From GCA-2861595 sp035536185 (lineage in GTDB: Bacteria; Actinomycetota; Acidimicrobiia; Acidimicrobiales; GCA-2861595): DNA of 64,000 nucleotides. Below are positions 52,546 to 62,400 of the stretch, one piece after another; position 1 is the stretch's first letter, and every line of letters starts with the position of its first letter. Below the pieces are notes generated by a model that saw nothing but the letters and a program-made list of their open reading frames with translations, searched no databases and was not told the origin of the DNA. Location of the stretch: positions 62,001-126,000 of the forward strand of contig DATLOM010000018.1 of NCBI GenBank assembly GCA_035536185.1, read 5' to 3'. Made by a program: the position numbers and the translations under genes.

Positions 52546-53034
52546 CTAGCGGTTGGTTAGCGCGTTGCCCTTGGCGGGAGGTCGCCCGTTGCCGAAGGGC
52601 GGCGGGATGACCTCCACGCTACCGCCGGCACCGGTGATGGCTCGTTCAGCCGATTTCGAGAAATGGTGGGCCTTGACCCGTACGGAGCGGCTGAGCTCGC
52701 CCCGGCCGAGGACCTTGACCAGGCCGTGCTTGTGCACGAGGCCCTTGGCCCGGAGGGTCTCAGGCGTGATCTCGTCGGTCTCCATCGCCTGCAGGGCATC
52801 GAGGTTGACGACGGCGTACTCCACGCGGAACGGGTTCTTGAACCCCTTCAACTTGGGCACCCGCTGGGTCAGGGGCAGCTGGCCGCCCTCGAAGCCGGGC
52901 TTCACCTGGCCGCGCGCGTGCTGGCCCTTGGTGCCCCGGCCCGCCGTCTTGCCGCCCTTGCCGGCGGTGCCGCGACCCACCCGGCGGCGGCCACGTGTGG
53001 AGCCGGCGGGGGGCTTCAGCTCGTGGATCCTCAT
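52546..53034 (-). CDS. rplO: Ribosomal protein L15
   Basis: A 162-residue 50S protein. The Gly/Arg/Lys-rich N terminus RRRVGRGTAGKGGKTAGRGTKGQHARGQ (as VGRGTAGKGGKTAGRG and KGQHARGQVKPGFEGGQLPL) is characteristic; VEYAVVNLDAL and VKVLGRGELSRSVRVKAHHF complete the fold. The ATG at 53034 overlaps the rpmD stop by 4 bases. Confidence 0.97.
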   Translation of the reverse strand: MRIHELKPPAGSTRGRRRVGRGTAGKGGKTAGRGTKGQHARGQVKPGFEGGQLPLTQRVPKLKGFKNPFRVEYAVVNLDALQAMETDEITPETLRAKGLVHKHGLVKVLGRGELSRSVRVKAHHFSKSAERAITGAGGSVEVIPPPFGNGRPPAKGNALTNR

Positions 53035-53234
53035 GTCCTGGTCGTCTCCTCGTTGGAGGCGTCGCCCACCTCGATGAGGTGGGGCACCCTCGCGATCATG
53101 CCCCGGATCTCGGGGCGATCAGGGAGGATGTTGCTCTTTCCGATCCGGCCGAGCCCGAGGGCCCGCAAGGTTCCTTTGTGCTTCGGCTTCGACCCGATGG
53201 CCGACTTCACCTGTGTAACTCTCAAGTCCGCCAT
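53031..53234 (-). CDS. rpmD: Ribosomal protein L30
   Basis: A 67-residue 50S protein; the start is the ATG at 53234 (MADLRVTQVKSAIGSKPKHK), one base after the rpsE stop. GTLRALGLGRIGKSNILPDR and PEIRGMIARVPHLIEVG are the family core. The stop overlaps rplO by 4 bases. Confidence 0.96.
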   Translation of the reverse strand: MADLRVTQVKSAIGSKPKHKGTLRALGLGRIGKSNILPDRPEIRGMIARVPHLIEVGDASNEETTRT

Positions 53235-53235
53235 G

Positions 53236-53793
53236 TCAGGCCACCTCACCCGGTGCGGAGTGACGGCGCTGGCGCTGGGTCTCCTGGTAGGCGCGAAGCA
53301 TGCCGGCGGGGGCCACCTCTTCCGGTGACTTGCCCCGCAGCCTGGCTACCTCGTCGGGCGACTTGAGGGCCTTCAGCCCGGCGATGGTGGCATGGGCCAC
53401 GTTGATGGCATTCGAAGAGCCGAGCGACTTGGCCAGCACGTCGTGGATCCCCGCCGCCTCGAGGATGATGCGGGCGGCACCGCCGGCGATTACGCCGGTA
53501 CCGGGAGCAGCCGGCTTGAGCAGGACCCGCCCCGCTCCCGCCTCGCCGATGATGGGATGGGTGATGGTGGAGCCGGCGAGAGGCACGACGAAGACGTTCT
53601 TGCGAGCGTCGTCGGCGGCTTTCTGCATGGCCAGCGCCACCTCCTTGGCCTTCCCGTAACCGAGACCCACCTTCCCGTTGCCGTCGCCCACGACCATCAG
53701 CGCGGCAAAGGAGAACCTCCGCCCACCCTTGACCACCTTGGCCACACGGTTGGGACGCCCAATAGGACGCTCTTCGAACTGAGAATCAGCCAT
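53236..53793 (-). CDS. rpsE: Ribosomal protein S5
   Basis: A 185-residue 30S protein important for decoding fidelity. Blocks are [40 protein letters not shown] and [20 protein letters not shown], then [20 protein letters not shown]. The C-terminal 25 residues ([20 protein letters not shown]) are less conserved. It follows rplR after 9 bases and precedes rpmD by one base. Confidence 0.97.
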   Translation of the reverse strand: MADSQFEERPIGRPNRVAKVVKGGRRFSFAALMVVGDGNGKVGLGYGKAKEVALAMQKAADDARKNVFVVPLAGSTITHPIIGEAGAGRVLLKPAAPGTGVIAGGAARIILEAAGIHDVLAKSLGSSNAINVAHATIAGLKALKSPDEVARLRGKSPEEVAPAGMLRAYQETQRQRRHSAPGEVA

Positions 53794-53802
53794 CTGTACC
53801 TT

Positions 53803-54165
53803 TCAGAGCTCCAGTCCTGCTTTTCGGGCAGCCTCGGCCACCGCCGCCACCCGCCCGTGGTAAGCGAACCCACCGCGGTCGAACACCACACGCTTCACAC
53901 CGGCCTCCGTAGCCCGTTGCGCAACGAGCTCCCCGACCCTGGTAGCCGCGTCGGTGTTGCTCGTCGATCCAGCCGTCCGAATCGAAGGCTCCAGAGTGGA
54001 AGCCGCCGCCAACGTCCGCCCCGCCACATCATCGACGACCTGAGCCACGATGTGCCGATTCGACCGAAAAACAGCCAACCGCGGCCTCTCCGGCGTCCCC
54101 GCAACCTTCTTCCGAACCCGCCGATGCCGCCTCTTCCGCAATCTCTGCACTTTGGACTCAGCCAC
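53803..54165 (-). CDS. rplR: Ribosomal protein L18
   Basis: A 120-residue 5S rRNA-binding protein: [40 protein letters not shown] and [20 protein letters not shown], ending RKAGLEL. It is separated from rplF by 180 bases, much longer than other gaps in this operon, because a dispersed repeat is present there. Confidence 0.97.
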   Translation of the reverse strand: MAESKVQRLRKRRHRRVRKKVAGTPERPRLAVFRSNRHIVAQVVDDVAGRTLAAASTLEPSIRTAGSTSNTDAATRVGELVAQRATEAGVKRVVFDRGGFAYHGRVAAVAEAARKAGLEL

Positions 54166-54224
54166 AAAGAACCCCTTCGAAGGTCAGGTCGCCAGCCGAC
54201 GAGGCAACGCCGCCGGCCGCCGTC

Positions 54225-54340
54225 GGCGCCGAAGGCGCCCCCCACGGCTGGCGGCAAGAAGAAGCAGTGCCGAAGGCCGATCCGGCTCCGCCGGTCGGCC
54301 GTAGGCCCCATCGGATCGCCGAGCAACCTCCGGTTGCGAG
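54225..54340. repeat. Dispersed ~118-nt repeat, family C copy 2, inside the spc operon
   Basis: Read on the minus strand it matches the element at 7371 over its whole length: the 25-nt start with GCAACC-gga-GGTTGC, then CGGCCGACCGGC, GATCGGCCTTCGGC and TGGGGGGCG. It ends with the extra hairpin GGCGCC-gaa-GGCGCC (54225-54239). It occupies the rplF-rplR gap. Folding in the mRNA could affect the relative expression of genes before and after it. Confidence 0.78.
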
Positions 54341-54345
54341 CGCGA

Positions 54346-54885
54346 TCACTTGGCTGCCTTCCCACTCTTGCGGGCGACGTGCTCGCCGGCGTAGCGGACG
54401 CCTTTGCCCTTGTAGGGCTCGGGCTTGCGCAGGCTGCGGATGTCGGCGGCGACCTGGCCGACCTGCTCCTTGTCCATGCCCTTGACGGTGATCCGGGTCG
54501 GGACCGGGATCTCGAAGGTGACACCAGGCGGGGCCTCCACCGGCACCGAATGGCTGAAACCCAGGGCCAGCTCCATCTTGCCGGGGCCCTGGGCCGTGGC
54601 CCGGTAGCCCACGCCGACGATCTCGAGATCCTTGGTGAAGCCGGCGGTGACACCGACCACCATGTTGTTGACCAGGGACCGCACGAGACCGTGCATCGCC
54701 CGGCTCTGGCGCTCGTCGTTGGGACGCTCGGCCAGAAGGGTGTCGCCCTCCTGGCGAACGGTGATCTCGCCGGGCAGGTCACGTTCGAGGGTGCCCTGAG
54801 GGCCCTTGACGGTGATGTGGCGGCCGGCAACGGAGACCTCTACGCCGGCGGGCACGGGGATGGGGGAACGGCCTATACGGGACAT
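54346..54885 (-). CDS. rplF: Ribosomal protein L6
   Basis: A 179-residue 50S protein near the factor-binding site, with two repeated domains: [40 protein letters not shown] and, in the second, [20 protein letters not shown] and [20 protein letters not shown]. It follows rpsH after 4 bases; a repeat element lies between it and rplR. Confidence 0.97.
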   Translation of the reverse strand: MSRIGRSPIPVPAGVEVSVAGRHITVKGPQGTLERDLPGEITVRQEGDTLLAERPNDERQSRAMHGLVRSLVNNMVVGVTAGFTKDLEIVGVGYRATAQGPGKMELALGFSHSVPVEAPPGVTFEIPVPTRITVKGMDKEQVGQVAADIRSLRKPEPYKGKGVRYAGEHVARKSGKAAK

Positions 54886-54889
54886 GGCG

Positions 54890-55294
54890 TCACCAGACGT
54901 AGCAGAGGAGCTCGCCGCCCACTCGGCGCTGGCGCGCCTCGCGGTCGGTCATGAGTCCTTGGCTGGTCGAGAGGACGGCCACTCCGAGGCCACCGAGTAC
55001 GCGCGGGAGCTTGCCGGCCTTGATGTAGACGCGCAGGCCCGGCTTGGAGATGCGCTTGATGCCGGAGATGGTGCGGACGCGGTCCGGCGTGTACTTCATC
55101 TGGATCTCCAGCACACGCCCCGGGCGGGCCGGGTCGTCGTGGATGCTGAAGCCGTCGATGTAGCCCTCGCGCTCCAGGATGGCGGCCAGGGCCTCCTTGA
55201 GCTTCGAGGACGGCATCTTGGTGGTGTCGTGCATGGCCGTGTTGGCATTGCGCACACGCGTCAACATGTCGGCGATCGGGTCGGTCATCGTCAT
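54890..55294 (-). CDS. rpsH: Ribosomal protein S8
   Basis: A 134-residue 30S protein: [40 protein letters not shown] and [20 protein letters not shown], ending [17 protein letters not shown]. The start may be ATG 55294 or ATG 55288 (MTDPIADML, 132 residues, the more typical length). In E. coli S8 represses the spc operon through an rplE mRNA site; no such site was identified here. Confidence 0.97.
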   Translation of the reverse strand: MTMTDPIADMLTRVRNANTAMHDTTKMPSSKLKEALAAILEREGYIDGFSIHDDPARPGRVLEIQMKYTPDRVRTISGIKRISKPGLRVYIKAGKLPRVLGGLGVAVLSTSQGLMTDREARQRRVGGELLCYVW

Positions 55295-55305
55295 CGTCGT
55301 GTCAC

Positions 55306-55491
55306 CTACCAGCTGGCCTTCGTCACACCGGGAAGATCGCCGGCGTGGGCGAGCACGCGCAGGCAGATCCGGCAGAGGCCGAACTTGCGGAACACTGCGC
55401 GCGGGCGCCCACAGCGGCGGCAGCGCGTATAGCCCTGCACCTTGAACTTGGGCTTGCGCTCCTGCTTCTGGATAAGCGCCTTCTTTGCCAT
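55306..55491 (-). CDS. rpsZ: Ribosomal protein S14, zinc type
   Basis: A 61-residue S14 of the short zinc-binding form: [40 protein letters not shown] and [20 protein letters not shown]. The ligands are C-X2-C and C-X2-C. The ATG at 55491 is the usual start. The longer zinc-free paralogue is not in the window. Confidence 0.97.
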   Translation of the reverse strand: MAKKALIQKQERKPKFKVQGYTRCRRCGRPRAVFRKFGLCRICLRVLAHAGDLPGVTKASW

Positions 55492-55514
55492 TCTGCCTCT
55501 TGTCTCCCTTGTCC

Positions 55515-56090
55515 TTACTGTTGCCCGGCGCGACGGAAGGGGAAGCCGAAGGCTTCGAGCAGAGCCTTCCCCCCCTCGTCGGTGCGGGCCGTGGTGACGA
55601 TGGTGATGTCCATGCCACGCGTCGTGTCGATCTTGTCGTAGTCGATCTCCGGGAAGATCAGCTGCTCTGTCACCCCGAACGTGTAGTTGCCGTGACCGTC
55701 GAAGGAGTTCGCCGGGAGGCCGCGGAAGTCCCGGATGCGGGGGATGGCCAGGCTGATGAGCCGGTCGAGGAACTCCCACATGCGGTCGCCCCGGAGGGTG
55801 ACCTTGGCACCGATCTCCTGGCCCTCGCGGAGCTTGAAGGCGGCGATGGACTTCCTGGCCTTGGTGACGAACGGCTTCTGGCCCGTGATGAGGGTGAGGT
55901 CCCGGACGGCGCCGTCCCGCAGCGACGGCTGCGCGGTGGCACCGCCGACACCCATGTTCACGACGATCTTCTCGAAGCGGGGCACCTCCATGGTGTTGCC
56001 CAGCCCGAGCCGCTCCTGCAGCTGGGCCCGGATCTCCGCGTCGTAGCGCTGCTTCAGCCGGGGGCGCTCGGTGGTGGTGGTGGTGGCCAT
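55515..56090 (-). CDS. rplE: Ribosomal protein L5
   Basis: A 191-residue 5S rRNA-binding protein: [80 protein letters not shown] and [20 protein letters not shown]. The ATG at 56090 shares one base with the rplX stop (TAATG). A poly-Thr stretch (TTTTTE) follows the start. Confidence 0.97.
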   Translation of the reverse strand: MATTTTTERPRLKQRYDAEIRAQLQERLGLGNTMEVPRFEKIVVNMGVGGATAQPSLRDGAVRDLTLITGQKPFVTKARKSIAAFKLREGQEIGAKVTLRGDRMWEFLDRLISLAIPRIRDFRGLPANSFDGHGNYTFGVTEQLIFPEIDYDKIDTTRGMDITIVTTARTDEGGKALLEAFGFPFRRAGQQ

Positions 56091-56437
56091 TACAGGTCCG
56101 CCCCGCACTTCCGGCAGATGCGGACCTTGCGCCGGCCCGACCCCGTGTCCTCGAAGCGGTACCCGACCCTCGTGGCGCCGTCGGTGGGGCAGATGATGGC
56201 CACTGCCGAGGCCGGCATCGGCATGTCCTTGTCGATGATGCCGCCCTGCATGGTGGCGCGGGTGGCCCGCTGGTGTCGCTTGGCCACGTTCACGCCGTCG
56301 ACGATCACCTTGCCGGCGTCGGGGATGACGCGCATGATCTCGCCCTCCTTGCCGCGGTCCTTGCCGGCCAGCACGCGGACGCGGTCGCCCTTCTTCAGCT
56401 TGACCACCTTGGGGGGATCGGGTCGCCGGTTGCCCAT
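56090..56437 (-). CDS. rplX: Ribosomal protein L24
   Basis: A 115-residue assembly-initiator 50S protein with the KOW motif: [40 protein letters not shown] and [20 protein letters not shown]. The C terminus carries a Cys pair (CRKCG) and, earlier, ICPTDG, suggesting a zinc-type C terminus. The start and stop overlap rplN and rplE by one base each. Confidence 0.97.
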   Translation of the reverse strand: MGNRRPDPPKVVKLKKGDRVRVLAGKDRGKEGEIMRVIPDAGKVIVDGVNVAKRHQRATRATMQGGIIDKDMPMPASAVAIICPTDGATRVGYRFEDTGSGRRKVRICRKCGADL

Positions 56438-56805
56438 CAGAGGACCTCGGGAGCGAGAGAGACGATGCGCATGAACCGCTTGTCCCGCAGTTCCCGGCCG
56501 ACCGGGCCGAAGATGCGGGTCCCGCGAGGCTGCTGCTGCTCGTTCACCAGCACGGCGGCGTTCTCGTCGAAGCGGATGTAGCTGCCGTCGGGACGGCGCT
56601 TCTCCTTCTTCGTACGCACGACGACACACTTGACGACCTCGCCCTTCTTGACGGCGGCGCCCGGTATGGCGTCCTTGACCGTGGCTACGAACATGTCGCC
56701 GATCGAGGCGTAGCGGCGACGTGAACCGCCCAGCACCTTGATGCAGAGAACTTCCTTGGCGCCGGAGTTGTCGGCCACCCGTAGTCGCGACTCCTGTTGG
56801 ATCAT
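56437..56805 (-). CDS. rplN: Ribosomal protein L14
   Basis: A 122-residue 50S protein at the intersubunit bridge: [40 protein letters not shown] and [20 protein letters not shown], ending [13 protein letters not shown]. The ATG at 56805 overlaps the rpsQ stop by 4 bases and gives the normal length. Confidence 0.98.
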   Translation of the reverse strand: MIQQESRLRVADNSGAKEVLCIKVLGGSRRRYASIGDMFVATVKDAIPGAAVKKGEVVKCVVVRTKKEKRRPDGSYIRFDENAAVLVNEQQQPRGTRIFGPVGRELRDKRFMRIVSLAPEVL

Positions 56806-57098
56806 CGGGCCCGCTCCACGATCTCGACCACACGCCACCGCTTCAGCTTCGAGAGCGGACGGGTCTCCTGGACACTGACGCGATCACCGGTCTTGGCGTC
56901 GTTCTGCTCGTCGTGGGCGTAGAGGCGCTTGGTGCGCTGCACCGTCTTCCCGTAACGGCGGTGGCGCACACGCTCCACGACCGACACGATGACGGTCTTG
57001 TTCATGGCGCTCGAGACGACGATCCCCTCGCGCACCTTGCGCCGGTTCACGGGGCGCTCCGGGGAGGCTGGTGTCTCGGTGCCGGCTGTATCAGCCAT
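56802..57098 (-). CDS. rpsQ: Ribosomal protein S17
   Basis: A 98-residue 16S rRNA-binding OB-fold protein: [40 protein letters not shown] and [20 protein letters not shown], then [20 protein letters not shown] short N-terminal addition ([17 protein letters not shown]) precedes the core. It overlaps rpmC by 8 bases. Confidence 0.97.
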   Translation of the reverse strand: MADTAGTETPASPERPVNRRKVREGIVVSSAMNKTVIVSVVERVRHRRYGKTVQRTKRLYAHDEQNDAKTGDRVSVQETRPLSKLKRWRVVEIVERAR

Positions 57099-57324
57099 CT
57101 ACTGTCTCCGTCTCTCGTTCGGCGGCGGCGATCTCCTGCTCTCGCAGGATGGTGTTGATCCTCGCCACCTCCTTCCTCAGCTGGCCGAGGCGCGCCATGT
57201 TGTCGAGCTGGCCGGTCACGTGCTGGAAGCGGAGGTTGAACAGCTCCTGCTTGAGCTCGACTAGCCGCGTCTCGAGCTCGGCGACGTCCATGATCCTGTA
57301 GTCCTCGACCTTGGAGCGGGCCAT
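57091..57324 (-). CDS. rpmC: Ribosomal protein L29
   Basis: A 77-residue helical hairpin protein at the exit tunnel: [40 protein letters not shown] and [12 protein letters not shown], with a short acidic tail. The start is the ATG at 57324, sharing one base with the rplP stop. Confidence 0.96.
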   Translation of the reverse strand: MARSKVEDYRIMDVAELETRLVELKQELFNLRFQHVTGQLDNMARLGQLRKEVARINTILREQEIAAAERETETVDG

Positions 57325-57749
57325 CAGATCTCGACCTCCTGGTCCCTGCGGACCACGAACTTGGCCTTCATGGGCAGCTTCTGGATGGCCCGCTCCATGG
57401 CGGCACGAGCCAGGTCCTCGCCCACGCCGGCCAGCTCGAAGAGAACCCGCCCGGGCTTGACCACGGCGACCCAGTGCTCCGGGTTGCCCTTGCCGGAGCC
57501 CATGCGGGTCTCGGCCGGCTTCTGGGTGACCGGCTTGTCGGGGAACACCCGGATCCAGACCTTGCCGCCGCGCTTCACGTGGCGGGTCATGGCGATACGG
57601 GCGGCTTCGATCTGGCGGGCGGTGACCCATGCCGGCTCCAGCGCCTGGATCCCGTAGTCGCCGAAGTTGACGGTGGAGCCGCCCTTGGCCAGCCCGGACA
57701 TCCGGCCCCTCTGCTGCTTGCGGTGCTTGACCTTCCGCGGCATCAACAT
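57324..57749 (-). CDS. rplP: Ribosomal protein L16
   Basis: A 141-residue 50S protein at the A-site tRNA elbow: [60 protein letters not shown] and [20 protein letters not shown]. The ATG at 57749 overlaps the rpsC stop by one base; an internal ATG at 57743 is possible. Confidence 0.97.
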   Translation of the reverse strand: MLMPRKVKHRKQQRGRMSGLAKGGSTVNFGDYGIQALEPAWVTARQIEAARIAMTRHVKRGGKVWIRVFPDKPVTQKPAETRMGSGKGNPEHWVAVVKPGRVLFELAGVGEDLARAAMERAIQKLPMKAKFVVRRDQEVEI

Positions 57750-58699
57750 CAGTCGTTTTCCTTACGGAAGTGAGGAGCCTCGTGATGCTCGCGGGTGCGC
57801 CGCTCGATCTCTTCTTCCTCGGCCAGGAGGCGCTCGATGTCGGGGTCGACCTCGGGGATGATGGGCTTGGCCTCGGCCGCGTCGACACCGTCGGCGTCGA
57901 TGTCCTCGGTGCCGGCCGGCGCGTCGGGTAGTGCGGTGCCGGGCTCACCCTGGTCGGGCCGCCGGCGACCGCCGCCGGCGGAGATGATGCGGCGGGGACC
58001 GCCCTGGCCCGACGTCTCACCGACGGCCATGGCCGCTTCGCGGTTGATCTTGTCCTCGCTGGAGATCTTGTAGGGCAGGATGTCGCCCTTGTAGATCCAC
58101 ACCTTGACGCCGATGCGCCCGAAGGTCGTCTTGGCCTCGCGGAAGCCGTAGTCGATGTCGGCCCGCAGGGTGTGGAGGGGCACGCGGCCCTCGCGGTAGG
58201 CCTCACGCCTGGCCATCTCCGAGCCGCCCAAGCGGCCGGCACACTGGACGCGGATGCCCTGGGCCCCGGCCTTCTGCACGGTCTGGACGGCCCGCTTCAT
58301 GGCCCGGCGGAAGCTGACCCGGCCGGTGAGCTGGTCGGCGATGCCCTGGGCGATGAGCGCGGCATCGAGCTCGGGCTGGCGGATCTCCTGGATGTTGAGC
58401 TGGATGCGAGGGTTGTTGGTGAGCTTGGCCAGGTACGTGCGCAGCCGGTCGGCCTCGGCACCGCGGCGGCCGATGACGATGCCGGGACGAGCGGTGTGCA
58501 GGTCGATGCGCAGGCGGTCGCGGGTGCGCTCCACCTCGATGCGACTGACGGCGGCCCGCTCGAGCTGGCTGCTCAGGTAGTCGCGGATCTTCCAGTCCTC
58601 GATCACGTGGTCCTGGTAGTCGCGTTCGTTGAACCAACGCGACTTCCACGCCGTGGTCACGCCCAGCCGGAACCCGTAGGGGTTGACCTTCTGGCCCAT
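57749..58699 (-). CDS. rpsC: Ribosomal protein S3 with long acidic C-terminal tail
   Basis: A mRNA-entry-site 30S protein with 316 residues; typical S3 is 210-275. The conserved part has [20 protein letters not shown], the KH domain with [20 protein letters not shown], and the C domain with [40 protein letters not shown] and [20 protein letters not shown]. From about residue 230 on it is a Gly/Pro/Asp/Glu-rich tail ([20 protein letters not shown], then [18 protein letters not shown]). Extended S3 tails occur in some actinobacteria. Confidence 0.97.
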   Translation of the reverse strand: MGQKVNPYGFRLGVTTAWKSRWFNERDYQDHVIEDWKIRDYLSSQLERAAVSRIEVERTRDRLRIDLHTARPGIVIGRRGAEADRLRTYLAKLTNNPRIQLNIQEIRQPELDAALIAQGIADQLTGRVSFRRAMKRAVQTVQKAGAQGIRVQCAGRLGGSEMARREAYREGRVPLHTLRADIDYGFREAKTTFGRIGVKVWIYKGDILPYKISSEDKINREAAMAVGETSGQGGPRRIISAGGGRRRPDQGEPGTALPDAPAGTEDIDADGVDAAEAKPIIPEVDPDIERLLAEEEEIERRTREHHEAPHFRKEND

Positions 58700-59472
58700 T
58701 ACTCGCCCTTCTCTTCCGTCTTGTCACCGGCATCGCCGGGCTCGGCCGGCTCGCTGGTCGCGGCGGCCTCTGTGGTCTCGGTGGTCTCGGCAGCTTCGGG
58801 AGCGGCGGTTTCGGGAGCGGCGGCTTCGGGAGCGGCGGTCTCGGGCTCAGCCGGGGCGGCCTCGGGAGCGCCGCTGTCGGCTTCCGTCTCCGCGCTGCCC
58901 ACGGCAGCAGCCGTCTCTTCGGCGGCCTCACCCTGCTCCGGTGCGGCCTCCGTGGCCTGCTCCGGCGGAGCCTGCACAGACGCCGGCGCCGTACCCGGCA
59001 TCCGCTGGTCACGGCGGCCCTGGCGGCCCTGGCGGCCACCTTGGACACGGCGGGCCCGGCTGGCCGCAGCATCGGCTGCATGCCGGGCCTTGGCCCGGGC
59101 CAGCTTGTCCTCGGGCAGGCGGCTGACGATCACCGTCACGTGGCAGGTGCGCTTGCGGATGCGAGTGGCTCGCCCTCTGGCCCGCGGCCGCCACCGCTTC
59201 ATGGTGGTGCCCTCGTCGGCGTAACAGGCGGAGACGAACAGCTCCTCGGGATCGAGGCCGTCGTTGTTGTCGGCGTTGGCCACGGCCGAAGCCAGCAGCT
59301 TGCCCACTAGCTGGGCGGCGTCACGCTCGCAGAAGCGCAGCACGTCACGGGCCTCCCCCACCTCGAGGCCACGGATCAGGTCGAGAACGACGCGGACCTT
59401 GGTGGCCGAGGTGCTGGAATGGCGCAGGACGGCCCGGGTTCCCTCCCGCTCGTTGGTCTTGGTGCCCGGCAC
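58699..59472 (-). CDS. rplV: Ribosomal protein L22 with acidic Ala/Pro/Glu repeat tail
   Basis: An exit-tunnel 50S protein. The core (residues 1-125) has [60 protein letters not shown] and [17 protein letters not shown]. The start GTG 59472 gives [18 protein letters not shown]. The protein then continues for about 130 residues as an acidic, Ala/Pro/Glu/Thr-rich tail with [10 protein letters not shown] repeats, encoded by 15-bp DNA repeats around 58794-58845. Total 257 residues, about twice the usual 115-130. The stop overlaps the rpsC start, so the tail is genuinely in frame. Confidence 0.96.
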   Translation of the reverse strand: MPGTKTNEREGTRAVLRHSSTSATKVRVVLDLIRGLEVGEARDVLRFCERDAAQLVGKLLASAVANADNNDGLDPEELFVSACYADEGTTMKRWRPRARGRATRIRKRTCHVTVIVSRLPEDKLARAKARHAADAAASRARRVQGGRQGRQGRRDQRMPGTAPASVQAPPEQATEAAPEQGEAAEETAAAVGSAETEADSGAPEAAPAEPETAAPEAAAPETAAPEAAETTETTEAAATSEPAEPGDAGDKTEEKGE

Positions 59473-59474
59473 CG

Positions 59475-59753
59475 CTACCGCCTCCCCGCCCGTTCCTGGC
59501 CGGCGTGGTACCGGAAGGTGCGGGTGGGAGCGAACTCGCCCAGCTTGTGGCCGACCATCGACTCGGTGACGTAGACGGGCACGTGCTTGCGGCCGTCGTG
59601 GACGGCGATGGTGTGGCCGACCATGTCGGGGATGATCGTGGAGCGCCGTGACCAGGTCTTGATCACCCGCTTCTCGTTGCGGGAGTTGAGGGCGTCGACC
59701 TTCTTCAACAGGTGGTCGTCGACGAAGGGGCCCTTCTTCAGGCTGCGGGTCAT
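59475..59753 (-). CDS. rpsS: Ribosomal protein S19
   Basis: A 92-residue 30S head protein: [60 protein letters not shown] and [20 protein letters not shown]. It has normal length and is 5 bases downstream of rplB. Confidence 0.98.
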   Translation of the reverse strand: MTRSLKKGPFVDDHLLKKVDALNSRNEKRVIKTWSRRSTIIPDMVGHTIAVHDGRKHVPVYVTESMVGHKLGEFAPTRTFRYHAGQERAGRR

Positions 59754-59758
59754 GACAT

Positions 59759-60595
59759 CTACCTCCGGGACCCGCGGGTGCGGCGACGGCGAACAATGAG
59801 TCTGGTGGACGGCTTGGTCTTGTCACGGGTGCGGCCTTCGGGCTTGCCCCATGGCGACACCGGATGGCGCCCGCCGGAGGACTTGCCCTCGCCACCACCG
59901 AGGGGGTGGTCGACCGGGTTCATGGCCACGCCGCGGGTCTGGGGGCGGACGCCCTTCCACCGGTTGCGGCCGGCTTTGCCCACCTTGATCAGCTCGGCTT
60001 CGGCATTGCCGACCTCGCCGATGGTGGCCCGGCAGTCGATGGACACCCGGCGCATCTCCGTGGAGGGCAGGCGCAGGGTGACGAAGTCGCCCTCCTTGGC
60101 CACCAGCTGGATGCTCATGCCCGCCCCGCGGGCCATCTTGCCGCCGCCGTTGGGCTGCAGCTCCACGTTGTGGATGGTGGTACCCACGGGGATGAAGCGC
60201 ATCGGCATGGCGTTGCCGGGACGGATCTCGGCCCCCTGCCCGCTCTGGAGGATCTGGCCCACGGTGACATTGGCGGGAGCGAGGATGTAGCGCTTCTCGC
60301 CGTCGTGGTAGTGGAGCAGGGCGATGCGGGCGTTGCGGTTGGGGTCGTACTCGATGGCCGCGACGGTGGCGGGAACGCCGTCCTTGTTCCTGCGGAAGTC
60401 GATCTTGCGGTACTGCTGCTTGTGGCCGCCGCCGCGGTGGCGAGCGGTCTTGCGCCCGTGGGCGTTGCGGCCGCCGGTGCGGGGCTTCGGGTCGAGCAGC
60501 GCCTTCTCGGGATGGTCGCGGGTGATCTCGGCGAAGTCGGAGACCGTCTGGAACCGCCGGCCGGCACTGGTGGGCTTTCTCTTGCGTAGGGCCAT
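59759..60595 (-). CDS. rplB: Ribosomal protein L2
   Basis: A 278-residue core protein of the peptidyl-transferase region: [80 protein letters not shown] and [20 protein letters not shown], which holds the conserved His of the [13 protein letters not shown] loop. The length is normal. Confidence 0.98.
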   Translation of the reverse strand: MALRKRKPTSAGRRFQTVSDFAEITRDHPEKALLDPKPRTGGRNAHGRKTARHRGGGHKQQYRKIDFRRNKDGVPATVAAIEYDPNRNARIALLHYHDGEKRYILAPANVTVGQILQSGQGAEIRPGNAMPMRFIPVGTTIHNVELQPNGGGKMARGAGMSIQLVAKEGDFVTLRLPSTEMRRVSIDCRATIGEVGNAEAELIKVGKAGRNRWKGVRPQTRGVAMNPVDHPLGGGEGKSSGGRHPVSPWGKPEGRTRDKTKPSTRLIVRRRRTRGSRR

Positions 60596-60604
60596 GTCTC
60601 CTCG

Positions 60605-60895
60605 TCAGCTCTCGAACAGATCGATGCGGTCTTCGCCGGCGAGGGTGATGATGGCCCGCTTGGTGTCCGGCCGGGTCCCGAAGGTGGCCTGCTTGCGGTT
60701 GCGCTTCCGCTTCCCCTTGCGGTTGAGGGTGTTCACGTTGGTGACCCGTACGTTGAATATGGACTCGATGGCCTGGCGGATCTCGGTCTTGTTGGCCGCC
60801 GGATCGACGACGAAGGTGTAGACGCCCTCGTCGAGCAACGAGTACGACTTCTCGGAGACGACAGGGCGGAGGATGACGTCGCGGGGGTCCTTCAC
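60605..60895 (-). CDS. rplW: Ribosomal protein L23
   Basis: A 96-residue exit-tunnel protein, docking site for trigger factor and [43 protein letters not shown] and [23 protein letters not shown] 60895 overlaps the rplD stop by 4 bases and gives the family length. Confidence 0.97.
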   Translation of the reverse strand: MKDPRDVILRPVVSEKSYSLLDEGVYTFVVDPAANKTEIRQAIESIFNVRVTNVNTLNRKGKRKRNRKQATFGTRPDTKRAIITLAGEDRIDLFES

Positions 60896-61623
60896 GGCTT
60901 CACCTCGGCTGTATCCGTTGTGGGCTCGGCCGCCGGCGCGGTTGGGGGCTCCGTCACGGGCGCAACTGGGGGCTCCGCGGCCGGCTCGGTTGCCGGCTCG
61001 CTCGACGCCGCCGGCGTGGCCGCGGGAAGCGTGGCCTGACTGAAGACGACCCAGTCGGCGCACAGCACGTCGTAGGCATTGAGCTGGTCGGCGGCCAGCA
61101 CGTGCACCTCGGGAAGGTTCCTGAACGACTTCGCCGCCGCCTCCTCGTCGTCGCCGAGGACGACGAGCACCCTGCCGTCGAGGCCGAGGGCAGCCAGTGC
61201 CGTGCGTGCGTCCTTGGTGCGCGGAGTGGAGAAGGGCCACGAGTCGACGACCATGACCTTGCCCTCGGCGGCGCGGTCCGACAGCGCCGAGCGCAGCGCC
61301 AGCTGCACCATCTTCTTGGGCGTCTTCTGGTTGTACTTGCGGGGCTTGGGGCCGAGGGCGACACCGCCACCGGTGAAATGGGGTGCGCGGCTGGATCCCT
61401 GCCGGGCCCGGCCGGTGCCCTTCTGGCGCCACGGCTTGGCGCCACCACCGCGGACCTCGGCCCTGGTCTTGGTGGACTGGGTGCCGGAGCGGGCGGCGGC
61501 CAGCTGTGCCGTCACGACCTGGTGGAGGACGGCGGCGTTGGGCACGATGCCGAACAACGAGTCGTCGAGGGTCACCGAGCCGGCGGTGGACCCGTCGACC
61601 TTCCGGATATCGGCTGTCGCCAT
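60892..61623 (-). CDS. rplD: Ribosomal protein L4 with C-terminal Pro/Glu/Ala/Thr tail
   Basis: A 243-residue 50S assembly protein. Core: [60 protein letters not shown] and [15 protein letters not shown]. The final 40 residues ([20 protein letters not shown] and on) form a low-complexity tail absent from most L4 proteins. In E. coli L4 represses the S10 operon; no leader target is identified here. Confidence 0.97.
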   Translation of the reverse strand: MATADIRKVDGSTAGSVTLDDSLFGIVPNAAVLHQVVTAQLAAARSGTQSTKTRAEVRGGGAKPWRQKGTGRARQGSSRAPHFTGGGVALGPKPRKYNQKTPKKMVQLALRSALSDRAAEGKVMVVDSWPFSTPRTKDARTALAALGLDGRVLVVLGDDEEAAAKSFRNLPEVHVLAADQLNAYDVLCADWVVFSQATLPAATPAASSEPATEPAAEPPVAPVTEPPTAPAAEPTTDTAEVKP

Positions 61624-61625
61624 GG

Positions 61626-62267
61626 CTACTTGGGGGCCTTTACTGCGTTGCGGATGAGGACCATGCCGCCCCGGGGGCCGGGAACGGCACCCCTCACCAG
61701 CAGCAGGTCCCGCTCACCGTCGGACTCGACCACCTCCAGGTTCAAGGTGGTGACCTTCTGGGCACCCATCTGGCCGGCCATCTTCATGCCCTTGAACACG
61801 CGGGCCGGTGTGGCGCAGGCGCCGATGGCGCCCGGAGCACGGTGCTTCTTGTGGTTGCCGTGGCCGGCGCCCTGGCCCTTGAAGTTGTGCCGGCGCATCA
61901 CGCCCATGAAGCCCTTGCCCCGGCTGATACCGGTGACGTCCACCCGCTGGCCGGCCACGAGCTGGTCGACCTTGAGCTCCTGACCCACCTCGTACCCGCT
62001 GACGTCCTCGAGGCGCAGCTCGACCAGGCGGCGGCCGGCTTCGACCCCGGCGCGGGAGAAGTGACCGGCCTCGGGCTTGTTGACCCGGCTCGGCTTGACC
62101 GTCCCGAAGGTCACCTGGAGAGCGGAGTACCCGTCACGCTCGACCGTCTTCACCTGGACCACGCGTACCGGGGGAACCTTGACGACGGTGACAGGGACGG
62201 CCCGGTTCTGGTCGTCCCAGATCTGGGTCATCCCGACCTTCTCACCGACGATCGCTGTGCTGGCCAT
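61626..62267 (-). CDS. rplC: Ribosomal protein L3
   Basis: A 213-residue early-assembly 50S protein: [60 protein letters not shown] and [20 protein letters not shown], then [20 protein letters not shown]. It lies 2 bases upstream of rplD and 133 bases downstream of rpsJ; the gap holds a strong hairpin. Confidence 0.98.
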   Translation of the reverse strand: MASTAIVGEKVGMTQIWDDQNRAVPVTVVKVPPVRVVQVKTVERDGYSALQVTFGTVKPSRVNKPEAGHFSRAGVEAGRRLVELRLEDVSGYEVGQELKVDQLVAGQRVDVTGISRGKGFMGVMRRHNFKGQGAGHGNHKKHRAPGAIGACATPARVFKGMKMAGQMGAQKVTTLNLEVVESDGERDLLLVRGAVPGPRGGMVLIRNAVKAPK

Positions 62268-62301
62268 GTTGGGGGTTCTGTCTCTTGTCTCTCACGCGAA
62301 A

Positions 62302-62328
62302 GCTCCGCCCGGGAAGACCCGGCGGAGC
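62302..62328 (-). promoter_or_regulatory. Hairpin in the rpsJ-rplC gap
   Basis: GCTCCGCC...GGCGGAGC forms an 8-bp stem with further pairing (GGG/CCC) across one mismatch inside. It lies 73 bases after the rpsJ stop and 34 bases before the rplC start. A gap of 133 bases is unusual here, where neighbours are coupled. The hairpin may be an attenuator or a processing site that sets rpsJ against the rest of the operon. Confidence 0.5.
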
Positions 62329-62400
62329 AAAATTGGGTTGTGCCGTGGGGTTCCCGCAGGCAACCACGGACGTCAGTTGAACCGGTACGGACTCTAGCAG

